From assembly GCF_000091545.1 (NCBI RefSeq), contig NC_006461.1:183561-247560 (forward strand): a stretch of 64,000 nt of DNA, given 5' to 3'. Below the pieces are notes generated by a model. It was not told the origin of the DNA. It saw nothing but the letters and a program-made list of their open reading frames with translations, and did not search any database. Origin of the DNA: Thermus thermophilus HB8. GTDB lineage: Bacteria > Deinococcota > Deinococci > Deinococcales > Thermaceae. Position numbers and translations under genes: made by a program. Shown here piece after piece: positions 26,191 through 35,044 of this stretch; within the stretch, counting starts at the first letter, position 1; the number at the start of each line of letters is the position of its first letter.

Positions 26191-27759
26191 CTACTCCAGC
26201 ACGCCCAGATAGGCGTAGAGGTCCGGCCCGCCGGGAAGGATCTCCACCGCGAGCTCGGGGAACTTCTGCGCCACCCCTTGGGCCTTCTCCTTGGGGGTGT
26301 TGGGCCCGAGGAAGAGGGTGAGGACCTCCTTGCCCTCCCGGGCCATGCGGACGAGGCCCTCCACCACTTCCTCGGGGGTCTCCCCCACCAGAACGAGCCG
26401 CCCGTCCAGAAGGCCGATGGGCCTGTCCTTCAGGACCTTTAGCCCCTCCACCTCGGCGTCGCGGCTCGCCCAGGTGACCTCGAGGGTCACCGCCCCGGCC
26501 ATGGCCTCCTCCATCTCGGGGAGAAGCTCCTCGGGAAGGGCCTCGGGGGTGTACCGCACCGCCGCCGCCAGGCCCTGGCCCAGGGTTCTCGTCTTAAGCA
26601 CGTGGACCTCCTTCCCCGCCTCCCGCGCGAGCTTCGCCGCCTCCGTGGCGGCCAGGAAGACGTTGGGGTTGTTGGGGAGGAGGATCACCTTGGGGTTGGG
26701 CACGCTCCTAATGGCGGCCAGAAGGTCCTCCACGCTGGGGTTTTGCGTCTGCCCCCCGGCCACCACCCTGGCCCCCAGGCTCCGGAAGGCCCGGGCCAGC
26801 CCGTGGCCCAAGGCCACGGCCACCAGGCCCGTGGGGGGCACCTCCTCGGCGAGAAGCCCGAAGGTGGAGAGGATCTCCGTGTGCTGCTGGGTCATGTCCT
26901 CCACCTTGGTGCGGACCACCCGGCCGAAGCGGGCCACCGTAGCGAGAAGGCCGTCGGGGTCGTCCGTGTGGATGTGCCCCTTGACGTAGCCCTCGGCCCC
27001 CACCACGAGGAGGGAGTCGCCGAAGGGGGCCACCGCCTCGCGGATCCGCTCCACGGGCACCTCCACCCCCTCCATGAGGAACTCCGTGCAGTAGCCGAAC
27101 TCCTCCGTGGCGAAGGCCGTCTGGGCGTAGCGCTCCACCTTGGGCGGCTCGGGTAGGGGCAGGCCCAGGGCGTACCCCCGCATCCCCTCCAGGAGCCGCA
27201 CGTACCCCGCCCCGCCCGCGTCCACCACCCCGGCCTGGCGCAGGACGGGGAGGAGTTCGGGCGTCCTCTCCAAGGCCTCCCGGGCGGCCTCGAGGGCCGT
27301 CTCCAAAACCTCCTCCAGGGCCTCCCCCCGGGCCCCCTCCCCGGCGGCCCGGGCCACGGTGAGGATGGTGCCCTCCACGGGGCGCATCACCGCCTTGTAG
27401 CCGCTTTCCGCCCCCATCCGCAAGGCCCGGCGGAGGAGGGACCCGTCCAGGGCCCTTTTTCCCTTCAAGGCCTCGGCGAAGCCCCGGAGGATCTGGGAGA
27501 GGATCACCCCGCTGTTGCCCCGGGCGCCGAGGAGGCTCCCGTAGGCCAGGGCCCGGGCCACCTGGTCCATCCGGGAGGTGTCGGCGAGGTCCAGCTCCCG
27601 CCGGGCCGCCTCCAGGGTGTGGAGCATGTTGGTGCCCGTGTCCCCGTCGGGGACGGGGTAGACGTTGAGGGCGTTGAGCTCCTCCACGTAGACCTGAAAC
27701 CAGCGGGTGGCGTAGCGGAAGGCCTCCGCCACCGCCTCGGGACCCCAGGCCTCAGCCAC
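26191..27759 (-). CDS. Fatty-acid kinase FakA-like protein (DAK/DegV-linked, YloV family)
   Basis: 522 residues from the GTG at 27759; the longer open frame would extend through the preceding gene out of frame. The N-terminal DhaL/Dak2 nucleotide-binding domain shows LNALNVYPVPDGDTGTNM (Asp residues bind Mg-ATP) and LGARGNSGVILSQILRGFA (key: GARGNSGVILSQ). A middle domain and a C-terminal domain follow (PNNPNVFLAA, TRTLGQGLAA). YloV/FakA phosphorylates fatty acids bound to FakB (DegV) for phospholipid synthesis. It overlaps the Asp23-family gene by 8 bp, an association seen in many bacteria. Confidence 0.9.
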   Translation of the reverse strand: MAEAWGPEAVAEAFRYATRWFQVYVEELNALNVYPVPDGDTGTNMLHTLEAARRELDLADTSRMDQVARALAYGSLLGARGNSGVILSQILRGFAEALKGKRALDGSLLRRALRMGAESGYKAVMRPVEGTILTVARAAGEGARGEALEEVLETALEAAREALERTPELLPVLRQAGVVDAGGAGYVRLLEGMRGYALGLPLPEPPKVERYAQTAFATEEFGYCTEFLMEGVEVPVERIREAVAPFGDSLLVVGAEGYVKGHIHTDDPDGLLATVARFGRVVRTKVEDMTQQHTEILSTFGLLAEEVPPTGLVAVALGHGLARAFRSLGARVVAGGQTQNPSVEDLLAAIRSVPNPKVILLPNNPNVFLAATEAAKLAREAGKEVHVLKTRTLGQGLAAAVRYTPEALPEELLPEMEEAMAGAVTLEVTWASRDAEVEGLKVLKDRPIGLLDGRLVLVGETPEEVVEGLVRMAREGKEVLTLFLGPNTPKEKAQGVAQKFPELAVEILPGGPDLYAYLGVLE

Positions 27760-28099
27760 ACCGCACCCCCACCACGTGGACCCGGACCTGGGAGAGCTCC
27801 ACCCCCCCAAGGTGGCGGGCCGCGTAGGCGAGCCGCTCCCCCAAGGCCTCCGCCAAGGCGGGCACCCGGGTGCCGTAGGCCAGGACCACGTAGAGGTCCA
27901 CCTGGTAGCGGCCCGGGCTTTGGGGGTCGGGGCGGACCACCACCCCCTCCCCCGCCTCCTGCCGCCCGAGGATGCGCCCCACCTGGTCCTTGAGGCCCGC
28001 GGGGGCCATGCCCACCACCCCCGGGACCTCGTGGGCCACCAGGGCGAGGAGGCTCGCCAAGGCCGCCTCCGTGAGGACCACCCGTCCCGGCACCCTCAC
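27752..28099 (-). CDS. Asp23/Gls24-family envelope stress protein
   Basis: 115 residues from the GTG at 28099, which overlaps the ald stop codon (GTGA). Family features: GRVVLTEAALASLLALVAHEVPGVVGM at the N-terminus (key: ALASLLALVAHEVPGVVGM), VDLYVVLAYGTRVPALAEAL (key: VDLYVVLAYG) and a terminal strand VRVHVVGV. Asp23/YloU proteins are small cytosolic alpha/beta proteins linked to envelope stress, and YloU-YloV (FakA) pairs are widespread. The longer open frame runs into ald out of frame. Confidence 0.87.
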   Translation of the reverse strand: MRVPGRVVLTEAALASLLALVAHEVPGVVGMAPAGLKDQVGRILGRQEAGEGVVVRPDPQSPGRYQVDLYVVLAYGTRVPALAEALGERLAYAARHLGGVELSQVRVHVVGVRCG

Positions 28100-29205
28100 C
28101 CCCTCAAGGCCTCCTCGGGAGGCGTGTAGGGCAGGCCGAAGGCCTCGGCCACCCCGGGGTGGGTGAGGCGGCCTTTGTGGGTGTTGAGCCCCTTGAGAAG
28201 GGCCGCGTCCTCCAGAAGGGCGTCCAGCCCCTTCTCCGCGAGCTTCAACACGTAGGGCAGGGTCTGGTTGGTGAGGGCGAAGGTGCTGGTCCTGGGCACC
28301 GCCCCGGGCATGTTGGCCACCCCGTAGTGGACCACCCCGTCCACCACGTAGGTGGGCTCGGCGTGGGTGGTGGGCCGGATGGTCTCCACGCACCCCCCCT
28401 GGTCCACGGCCACGTCCACGATCACCGCTCCCTCCTTCATCAGAGAGAGCATGTCCCGGGTGACGAGCTTGGGGGCCTTGGCCCCGGGGACGAGGACGGC
28501 CCCGATGAGGAGGTCCGCGTGCTGGACGCTCTTTTTGATGTTGGCCTCGGTGGCGGTGAGGGTGATCACCCGCCCGCCGAAGACGTCGTCCAGATACTGG
28601 AGGCGCTTGTGGTTCACGTCCAGGATGGTCACCTGGGCCCCCATCCCCAGGGCGATCTTGGCCGCGTTGGTGCCCACGGTCCCGCCCCCGAGGATCACCA
28701 CGCTGGCCGGGGCCACCCCCGGCACCCCCCCGAGGAGGACCCCCCGGCCCCCCTTGGGCTTCTCCAGGAACTGGGCCCCCACCTGGGGGGCCATCCGCCC
28801 CGCCACCTCGCTCATGGGGACGAGGAGGGGGAGGGTGCCGTCGGGAAGCTGGACGGTCTCGTAGGCGATGCCCGTGACCCCGCTACGGAGCATGGCCTCG
28901 GTGAGGCCGCGGTCCGCGGCCAGGTGAAGGTAGGTGAAGAGGATGAGGCCCTCCCGCAGGAAGCCGTACTCCTCGGGTAGGGGCTCCTTCACCTTCACCA
29001 CCATCTCCGCACCCCAGGCCTCCTCCCGGCCCACGAGCTCGGCCCCGGCCCGGGCGTACTCCGCGTCGGAAAGCCCCGAGCCCTCCCCGGCCCCCCGCTC
29101 CACCAGCACGGTGTGGCCGCGCCTGACCAGGCTCTCCACCCCGCCGGGCGTGAGGGCCACCCGGTTCTCCAAGGTCTTGATCTCCTTCGGCACGCCGATC
29201 ACCAT
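28096..29205 (-). CDS. ald: Alanine dehydrogenase
   Basis: 369 residues. It interconverts L-alanine and pyruvate + ammonia with NAD. Motifs: MVIGVPKEIKTLENRVALTP (start; key PKEIKTLENRVALTP), MSEVAGRM, the Rossmann loop VILGGGTVGTNAAKIA, DVAVDQGGCVET and NMPGAVPRTST. The catalytic Lys (VKVKEP) and His of TYLHLAAD are present. It lies 2 bp after truB and overlaps the Asp23-like gene, forming the operon truB-ald-asp23-fakA. The pntAA product encoded 8 kb upstream is its paralogue. Confidence 0.96.
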   Translation of the reverse strand: MVIGVPKEIKTLENRVALTPGGVESLVRRGHTVLVERGAGEGSGLSDAEYARAGAELVGREEAWGAEMVVKVKEPLPEEYGFLREGLILFTYLHLAADRGLTEAMLRSGVTGIAYETVQLPDGTLPLLVPMSEVAGRMAPQVGAQFLEKPKGGRGVLLGGVPGVAPASVVILGGGTVGTNAAKIALGMGAQVTILDVNHKRLQYLDDVFGGRVITLTATEANIKKSVQHADLLIGAVLVPGAKAPKLVTRDMLSLMKEGAVIVDVAVDQGGCVETIRPTTHAEPTYVVDGVVHYGVANMPGAVPRTSTFALTNQTLPYVLKLAEKGLDALLEDAALLKGLNTHKGRLTHPGVAEAFGLPYTPPEEALRG

Positions 29206-29207
29206 GG

Positions 29208-30146
29208 CTACGCCTCCTTCGCAAACACGCGCCGTATTTTAAGCTTGAAGCCGTCCCCCTCGGCGATGGCCAAGAGGCGCCGCTTGGAGTCCACCAGGGT
29301 CACGTACCCCATGGCCGGGATGGGGAGGGGCATCCCCTCCAGCACCCGCCGGGCCTCGGTGTGGGAAAGCTCCACCACGGGAAAGGGCAAAACGTCAAGC
29401 TCCGGGATGGCCTTCTCCGGGGAGAGGTCGGAGAGGGCCACGGCCCGCTCCAGCCCCACCCGGCCCACCCGGGTGCGGACGAGCCCCGAGAGGAAGGCCT
29501 TGGTCCCAAGCATCTCCCCCAGGTCCCGGGCGAAGGCGCGGACGTAGGTCCCGGGCCCCACCACCAGCCGGACCACGGCCGTGGGGTAGGCCCCGAGGGG
29601 GCGCGGGAGCCGCACGGGCCGCCCCCGCCTTTCCGCAAGCCGCCACCCCCGGGCCGAGGGGGCGATGGGGTGGGGGATGGGCTCGGGGTCAAAGGCGAGG
29701 AGCTCCACCTCCAAATACCGCACCGGGCGCGGGCCAAGCGCCAAGGGCTTCCCCTCCCGGGCGGCCTCGTAGGCCCGCTTCCCCCCCACCTTGATGGCGG
29801 AGTAGAGGGGCGGGACCTGCTCCCGCACCTCCAGGAAGCGGGGCAGGGCGGCCTCGAGGTCCTTCCGGTCAAAGCGCGCCGGGGCCTCCTCGCTGATGGG
29901 CCCCTCCGCGTCCAGGGTGGGCGTGGTGGCCCCGAAGGAGACCCAGGCGATGTACTCCTTGTCCTCCCCGGAGAGGAAGGGGACGAGCTTGGTGGACTCG
30001 TTGGTGACCAGGAGGAGGAGCCCCGTGGCCAAAGGGTCCAAGGTGCCGGTGTGCCCTACCCTTCGCGTGGAGAGGCGCCGCCTCGCCTCCTCCACCACGT
30101 CGTGGGAGGTGAGGTGGAGGGGCTTGTCCACCGCGTAGAGGGCCAT
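29208..30146 (-). CDS. truB: tRNA pseudouridine(55) synthase
   Basis: 312 residues. It isomerises U55 in the T-loop of tRNAs. The catalytic aspartate is Asp37 in the GHTGTLDPLATGLL motif. Other blocks: DKPLHLTSHDVV, KEYIAWVSFGATTPTLDAEG (key: KEYIAWVSFGATT), PPLYSAIKVGGKRAYEAAREG (key: PPLYSAIKVGGKRAYE) and VGPGTYVRAFARDLGE. A C-terminal PUA-like region follows. The ATG is preceded by TACAAT (30161-30156) by 9 nt, without a Shine-Dalgarno sequence. Confidence 0.96.
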   Translation of the reverse strand: MALYAVDKPLHLTSHDVVEEARRRLSTRRVGHTGTLDPLATGLLLLVTNESTKLVPFLSGEDKEYIAWVSFGATTPTLDAEGPISEEAPARFDRKDLEAALPRFLEVREQVPPLYSAIKVGGKRAYEAAREGKPLALGPRPVRYLEVELLAFDPEPIPHPIAPSARGWRLAERRGRPVRLPRPLGAYPTAVVRLVVGPGTYVRAFARDLGEMLGTKAFLSGLVRTRVGRVGLERAVALSDLSPEKAIPELDVLPFPVVELSHTEARRVLEGMPLPIPAMGYVTLVDSKRRLLAIAEGDGFKLKIRRVFAKEA

Positions 30147-30155
30147 GCCTAGGGG

Positions 30156-30180
30156 ATTGTATCACCGGAGGGCATAGAAT
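30156..30180. promoter_or_regulatory. Divergent -10 boxes of truB and the enoyl-CoA hydratase gene
   Basis: Minus strand TACAAT (30161-30156) lies 9 nt before the truB ATG. Plus strand TAGAAT (30175-30180) lies 6 nt before the enoyl-CoA hydratase ATG. Only 40 bp separate the two start codons, so both transcripts are probably leaderless. Confidence 0.55.
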
Positions 30181-30186
30181 GGCGGT

Positions 30187-30981
30187 ATGCTGGCCTCTTT
30201 GGAAGCCCGCTACCCGGGGCTCGCCTTCGCCTGGCCGAGGCCCGGCGTCCTGGAGATCACCTTCCGCGGGGAGAAGCTCAACGCCATGCCCCCTGCCCTC
30301 CACCGGGGCCTGGCCCGGGTGTGGCGGGACCTCGAGGCGGTGGAGGGCGTAAGGGCCGTGCTCCTTCGGGGCGAGGGCGGGGTCTTCTCCGCCGGGGGCT
30401 CCTTCGGCCTCATTGAGGAGATGCGGGCCTCCCACGAGGCCCTCCTCCGGGTCTTCTGGGAGGCCAGGGACCTCGTGCTCGGACCCCTCAACTTCCCGAG
30501 GCCCGTGGTGGCGGCGGTGGAGAAGGTGGCGGTGGGGGCGGGGCTTGCCCTGGCCCTCGCCGCCGACATTGCCGTGGTGGGGAAGGGGACGAGGCTTCTT
30601 GACGGCCACCTCCGCCTCGGGGTGGCGGCGGGGGACCACGCCGTCCTCCTCTGGCCCCTCCTCGTGGGCATGGCCAAGGCCAAGTACCACCTCCTCCTGA
30701 ACGAGCCCCTCACGGGGGAGGAGGCGGAGCGCCTGGGCCTCGTGGCCTTGGCGGTGGAGGACGAAAAGGTCTACGAGAAGGCCCTCGAGGTGGCGGAAAG
30801 GCTCGCCCAAGGCCCCAAGGAGGCCCTACACCACACCAAGCACGCCTTAAACCACTGGTACCGGAGCTTCCTCCCCCACTTTGAGCTCTCCTTGGCCTTG
30901 GAGTTTTTGGGGTTTTCCGGGAAGGAGCTGGAGGAGGGCCTCAAGGCCCTCAAGGAGAAGCGCCCCCCCGAGTTCCCATGA
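30187..30981 (+). CDS. Enoyl-CoA hydratase/isomerase family protein
   Basis: 264 residues, crotonase fold. The oxyanion-hole segment is GGVFSAGGSFGLIEEM and the second signature is KVAVGAGLALALAADIAVVGKG (key: GAGLALALAADIAVV). The usual catalytic Glu pair is not obvious in the first half, so the exact reaction (hydration, isomerisation or other acyl-CoA chemistry) is uncertain. Role in fatty-acid or aromatic breakdown is a family inference. It overlaps the next gene by 4 bp. Confidence 0.9.
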   Translation: MLASLEARYPGLAFAWPRPGVLEITFRGEKLNAMPPALHRGLARVWRDLEAVEGVRAVLLRGEGGVFSAGGSFGLIEEMRASHEALLRVFWEARDLVLGPLNFPRPVVAAVEKVAVGAGLALALAADIAVVGKGTRLLDGHLRLGVAAGDHAVLLWPLLVGMAKAKYHLLLNEPLTGEEAERLGLVALAVEDEKVYEKALEVAERLAQGPKEALHHTKHALNHWYRSFLPHFELSLALEFLGFSGKELEEGLKALKEKRPPEFP

Positions 30982-31685
30982 AGGCGCTCCGCCTCCAGGC
31001 CTTCCTCGCCCGGGCCGGGGTGGCGAGCCGCCGCAAGGCGGAGGACCTCATCCGCGAGGGGCGGGTGCGGGTGAACGGGAAGGTGGCGGTCCTCGGCCAG
31101 AAGGTGGGGCCTGAGGACCTCGTGGAGGTGGACGGGAAGCGGGTGGAGTTGCCCCAAAAGCGGCTGGTCCTCGCCCTCCACAAGCCCAAGGGGTACACCA
31201 CCACCCGCCACGACCCCCACGCCCGGCGCACCGTCTTTGACCTCCTCCCGAAGATCCCCGGCCTCCACCCCGTGGGCCGCCTGGACCGGGACTCCGAGGG
31301 CCTTCTCCTCCTCACCAACGACGGCGACCTCACCCACCGCCTCACCCACCCCCGCTTCGGGGTGCGGAAGGTCTACCGGGTGTGGACGGAGGGGGGGACG
31401 CTGCCCAAGGAGGTGTGCAGAAGGCTCCTCTTGGGCGTGGACCTCGAGGACGGCCCCGCCCGGGCCCTCGCCTGCCGCCCGGCCCCCGGGGGGGCGGTCC
31501 TCGTCCTCGCGGAAGGGCGCAAGCGGGAGGTGCGGCGGATGCTCCAGAGGGTGGGCTACCCGGTGCGGCGCCTCCTGAGGCTCCAGGTGGGGCCCATCCG
31601 CCTCGGGGACCTCCCCCCCGGGAAGTGGCGGAGGCTTTCCGAGAGGGAGGTCAAGGCCCTCCTCCGGCTCGTGGGGCTAGAATGA
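30978..31685 (+). CDS. RsuA/RluB-family rRNA pseudouridine synthase
   Basis: 235 residues. N-terminal S4 RNA-binding domain (about 4-50, LQAFLARAGVASRRKAEDLI), then the catalytic domain with Asp103 in GRLDRDSEGLLLLTNDGDL (key: GRLDRDSEGLLLLTND), KVYRVW and REGRKREVRRML-like EGRKREVRRMLQ. It modifies a uridine in 16S or 23S rRNA; which one cannot be told from sequence alone. Start and stop overlap both neighbours (ATGA junctions), so it is cotranscribed with the hydratase and hpt. Confidence 0.92.
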   Translation: MKALRLQAFLARAGVASRRKAEDLIREGRVRVNGKVAVLGQKVGPEDLVEVDGKRVELPQKRLVLALHKPKGYTTTRHDPHARRTVFDLLPKIPGLHPVGRLDRDSEGLLLLTNDGDLTHRLTHPRFGVRKVYRVWTEGGTLPKEVCRRLLLGVDLEDGPARALACRPAPGGAVLVLAEGRKREVRRMLQRVGYPVRRLLRLQVGPIRLGDLPPGKWRRLSEREVKALLRLVGLE

Positions 31686-32227
31686 AGGGCATGTTCACGC
31701 CGGGCAACGGACCCGTGCAGATCAGCGCCGAGGCCATAAAGAAGCGGGTGGAGGAGCTGGGGGGGGAGATCGCCCGGGACTACCAGGGCAAGACCCCTCA
31801 CCTGATCTGCGTCCTGAACGGGGCCTTTATCTTCATGGCCGACCTGGTGCGGGCCATCCCCCTGCCCCTCACCATGGACTTCATCGCCATCAGCTCCTAC
31901 GGGAACGCCTTCAAGTCCAGCGGGGAAGTGGAGCTTTTGAAGGACCTCCGCCTTCCCATCCACGGCCGGGACGTGATCGTGGTGGAGGACATCGTGGACA
32001 CGGGGCTCACCCTCTCCTACCTTCTGGACTACCTCGAGGCCCGGAAGCCCGCCTCCGTCCGCGTGGCCGCCCTCCTCTCCAAGCCCAGCCGCCGCCAGGT
32101 GGAGGTGCCCATCCACTACCTGGGCTTTGAGATTGAGGACGCCTACGTCTACGGCTACGGCCTGGACCGGGCCCAGTTTGACCGCAACCTGCCCTTCATC
32201 ACCTCCATCCGCCCGGAGGAGGAATGA
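31682..32227 (+). CDS. hpt: Hypoxanthine phosphoribosyltransferase
   Basis: 181 residues from the ATG at 31682 that overlaps the preceding stop; the longer open frame is out of frame with the preceding gene. The PRPP-binding loop VIVVEDIVDTGLTLSYLL is the type I PRTase signature, and the pyrophosphate loop LNGAFIFMADL and the base-binding end ...FEIEDAYVYGYGLD are also typical. It salvages hypoxanthine (and probably guanine) to IMP/GMP. The next gene overlaps by 4 bp. Confidence 0.94.
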   Translation: MKGMFTPGNGPVQISAEAIKKRVEELGGEIARDYQGKTPHLICVLNGAFIFMADLVRAIPLPLTMDFIAISSYGNAFKSSGEVELLKDLRLPIHGRDVIVVEDIVDTGLTLSYLLDYLEARKPASVRVAALLSKPSRRQVEVPIHYLGFEIEDAYVYGYGLDRAQFDRNLPFITSIRPEEE

Positions 32228-32892
32228 GGTACCTGGACCTTCTCACCGCCCTCTTCGCCACGGTCCTCCTCGTCTCCAACGTGGCCTCCACCAAGCTCGT
32301 GGTCCTGGGGCCCTTCACCTTTGACGGGGGCACCCTCCTCTTCCCCCTGGCCTACATCTTCGGGGACGTCCTCACCGAGGTCTACGGCTACCGGAAAAGC
32401 CGCAGGGTCATCTGGATCGGCTTTTTCGCCCTCCTCCTCGCCACCCTCACCTTCCAGGCGGTGGCCCACCTCCCCGCCCCACCCGACGCGGAGAGCCAGC
32501 GCTTCGGCGAGGCCTTCGGCCTCCTCCTCGGCCTCACCCCCAGGATCGTCCTGGGAAGCCTCCTCGCCTACTTCCTCGGGGAGTTCGCCAACGCCTACGT
32601 CCTCGCCAAGCTCAAGGTGCGGACGGAGGGGCGCTTCTTCTGGCTCCGGGCCCTCGCCTCCACCCTGGTGGGCCAGGGGCTGGACACCGGGGTCTTCCTC
32701 CTCGTGGCCTTCTACGGGGTCTTCCCGAAGGAGGTCCTCCTCGCCGTCTTCCTCTCCAACTACGCCTTCAAGCTCGGGGTGGAAGCCCTCATGCTCCCCT
32801 TCACCTACGCCGTGGTGGGGTTCCTGAAGCGGGCCGAGGGGATGGACGCCTACGACCGGGACACGGACTTCAACCCCTTCCGCCTGACCTGA
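32224..32892 (+). CDS. Queuosine precursor transporter (YhhQ family)
   Basis: 222 residues with about six membrane helices. Family features: LLVSNVASTKLV near residue 17, FPLAYIFGDVLTEVYGYRKSRRVIW (key: YIFGDVLTEVYGY), LLAYFLGEFANAYVLAKLK (key: GEFANAYVLAKLK) and ALASTLVGQGLDTGVFL. YhhQ/QPTR proteins import 7-cyano-7-deazaguanine or related queuosine precursors. It overlaps hpt by 4 bp; both act on purine-like bases, a sensible pairing. Last gene of the operon. Confidence 0.92.
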   Translation: MRYLDLLTALFATVLLVSNVASTKLVVLGPFTFDGGTLLFPLAYIFGDVLTEVYGYRKSRRVIWIGFFALLLATLTFQAVAHLPAPPDAESQRFGEAFGLLLGLTPRIVLGSLLAYFLGEFANAYVLAKLKVRTEGRFFWLRALASTLVGQGLDTGVFLLVAFYGVFPKEVLLAVFLSNYAFKLGVEALMLPFTYAVVGFLKRAEGMDAYDRDTDFNPFRLT

Positions 32893-32988
32893 GCCTTGGC
32901 TTTCGCCTGGCTCCTTCATTATACCGCGGCTTGCGCACTTGTAAAGGCCTATGCGCCGCTCCCGTCCCCGCCTGTAGACTTAGAGGGT

Positions 32989-34215
32989 ATGCCGGGCATC
33001 GCCATCATCGGGGCGCAGTGGGGCGACGAGGGCAAGGGCAAGGTGGTGGACGTCCTGGCCCGGGAAGCCGACTACGTGATCCGCTACCAGGGCGGGGCCA
33101 ACGCCGGCCACACCGTGGTGGCCGAGGGCAAGGTCTTCAAGCTCAACCTCCTGCCCTCGGGGGTCATCCACCCCCACGCGGTGAACGTCCTGGGGGACGG
33201 GATGGTCATTGACCCCTTCCGCTTCCAGGAGGAGGTGGAAGGCCTGCGGAAGGAGGGGTTTGACCCCAAGATCCTGGTCTCGGAAAGGGCCCACCTCGTC
33301 CTCCCCCACCACAAGCACGTGGAAAGCCGCCACAACTTCGTGGGCACCACGGGGCGCGGCATCGGTCCCGCCTACTCCGACCGGGCAAGAAGGGTGGGGA
33401 TCCGGGCTGGGGACCTTTTGGACGAGGCCACCCTGAGGGAGAGGGTGCGCCGCCTCCTCGCCGAGAAGCCCAACTCCACCCGGGAAGCGGGCTGGGATAC
33501 GGAGGAAAAGGCCCTCGCCGATCTCCACCGGATGCGGGAGATCCTAAGCCCCTACATCGCCGACACGGGGAGCCTCCTCCGGGAGGCCTGGCGCAAGGGG
33601 AAGCGCCTCCTCTTTGAGGGGGCCCAGGCCACCCTGCTGGACCTGAACTACGGCACCTACCCCTACGTCACGAGCTCCCATCCCACGGTGGGGGGGATCC
33701 TGGTGGGGACGGGCCTCTCCCACAAGGCCATCACCAAGGTCTACGGCGTGGCCAAGGCCTACACCACGAGGGTAGGGGAAGGCCCCTTCCCCACGGAGCT
33801 CCAGGGGGAGCTCGCCCACCACCTCCGGGAAAAGGGCGGCGAGTACGGCACCACCACGGGAAGGCCCAGGAGGGTGGGCTGGCTGGACCTGGTGGCCCTC
33901 CGGTACGCCTGCGAGGTGAACGGCTTTGACGGCCTCGTCCTCACCAAGCTGGACGTGCTCTCCGGGCTGGAGAAGGTGAAGGTGGCCGTGGAGTACCTGG
34001 ACGGGGCCCGCCCCGGGGAGGCGAGCCCGGAGGCGGTGCGCTACTTGGAGCTTCCGGGCTGGGGCGACCTCTCCCACGTGAAGCGCCGGGAGGACCTCCC
34101 CGCAAACCTCCTCCGCTACCTGGAGCTCGTGGAGGAGCACACCGGGGTCCCCGTGGTCCTCTTCTCCACGAGCCCCAGGCGGGAGGACACCTTCGGGGCG
34201 GTGAGCTGGGTCTAA
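32989..34215 (+). CDS. purA: Adenylosuccinate synthetase
   Basis: 408 residues from the ATG at 32989 (MPGIAIIGAQWGDEGKGKVV); the longer open frame has no support. It joins IMP and aspartate using GTP, the first committed step to AMP. Motifs: the GTP loop GDEGKGK with Asp, YQGGANAGHTV with His, TTGRGIGPAYSD, LLFEGAQATLLDL and TTGRPRRVGW. A TAGACT box (32975-32980) lies 8 nt before the ATG, so the mRNA may be leaderless; no clear -35 was seen. Confidence 0.97.
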   Translation: MPGIAIIGAQWGDEGKGKVVDVLAREADYVIRYQGGANAGHTVVAEGKVFKLNLLPSGVIHPHAVNVLGDGMVIDPFRFQEEVEGLRKEGFDPKILVSERAHLVLPHHKHVESRHNFVGTTGRGIGPAYSDRARRVGIRAGDLLDEATLRERVRRLLAEKPNSTREAGWDTEEKALADLHRMREILSPYIADTGSLLREAWRKGKRLLFEGAQATLLDLNYGTYPYVTSSHPTVGGILVGTGLSHKAITKVYGVAKAYTTRVGEGPFPTELQGELAHHLREKGGEYGTTTGRPRRVGWLDLVALRYACEVNGFDGLVLTKLDVLSGLEKVKVAVEYLDGARPGEASPEAVRYLELPGWGDLSHVKRREDLPANLLRYLELVEEHTGVPVVLFSTSPRREDTFGAVSWV

Positions 34216-34219
34216 GGGT

Positions 34220-35011
34220 CTACCCCAGACGGGAGACGCGCAGGAGGAACCTCTTCTCCACGGGGAAGGGCCGGTCCAGGTCGCCGAGCTCCGCCTCGGC
34301 CCAGGCCCAAAGCCGCTCCATCACCCGGGCGTGGACGGGCTCGGGGAGGCCTTGGGTGAAGGAGTAGAGCCGCTCCGAGAGGGCCTCGAGGGCCTCCCGC
34401 GGCGTCCTTTCCTCCCGCCAGCGGGCCACCTCCCGCGTCCTGGGCTTGAGGCCCAAGCGCCGCAGGGCCTCCTCCACCTCCTTAAGCCGCTTGGCGTGGA
34501 GCCCCCGCTCCACGGGAAAGCCCTCCTCGGCGGCGAAGGCGCGCCAGCGCTCCTGGAGGGTCCACTCCGGGCTTGCCTCCGCCTGGTCCCACCCCTCCAG
34601 AAGGGCGCCCCCGGGCTTCAGGACCCGGATGGCCTCGGCCAGGACCTTGGGCCAGTCGGGGACGAGGTGCCAGAGGTGGACGACGATGACCCCGTGGACG
34701 CTCTCGTCCGGGAGGGGGATGGCCCGGGCGTCCGCCTGGACGACCTGGACCTTGCGGTCCACCCCCGCGATCTTCTGGCGGAAGACCTCCAGCATGGCGG
34801 CATCGGCGTCCAGGGCGATGTACCGATACCCCCGGGCGATGAGGGGAAGGGCGATGCGCCCCGTGCCCACCCCGAGCTCCAGGAACACGGGCTCCTCCCC
34901 CTTCGGGTGCACCGCGGAGGCCATGGCCGTGGCGATCTGGCCCGCCACCTCGGGCGGGTGGGCCCTCAGCCTGTCGTAGGCGTAGGCCGCCCTCAAGAGG
35001 GCGCTGGACAT
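34220..35011 (-). CDS. SAM-dependent methyltransferase, class I
   Basis: 263 residues. The Rossmann methyltransferase core is seen in FLELGVGTGRIALPL (motif I, about 40-54), IALDADAAMLEVF (motif II acidic end), VQADARAIPLPDESV (motif III) and HLWHLVPDWPKVLAEAIRVLKPGG (key: WPKVLAEAIRVLKPGGAL). The C-terminal half is helical. Small-molecule substrates are typical for this type; the actual one is unknown. A TAGAAT box (35026-35021) ends 9 nt before the ATG. Divergent from the nucleotidyltransferase gene; convergent with purA. Confidence 0.88.
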   Translation of the reverse strand: MSSALLRAAYAYDRLRAHPPEVAGQIATAMASAVHPKGEEPVFLELGVGTGRIALPLIARGYRYIALDADAAMLEVFRQKIAGVDRKVQVVQADARAIPLPDESVHGVIVVHLWHLVPDWPKVLAEAIRVLKPGGALLEGWDQAEASPEWTLQERWRAFAAEEGFPVERGLHAKRLKEVEEALRRLGLKPRTREVARWREERTPREALEALSERLYSFTQGLPEPVHARVMERLWAWAEAELGDLDRPFPVEKRFLLRVSRLG

Positions 35012-35044
35012 CCTTACCTTATTCTAAGGGGTATGCTTTAGGGC

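Noticed and set aside
30187..32892. Possible new operon function from hydratase-rsuA-hpt-yhhQ grouping
   Set aside because: The genes are tightly coupled but each has an ordinary housekeeping assignment; no common novel role can be supported.
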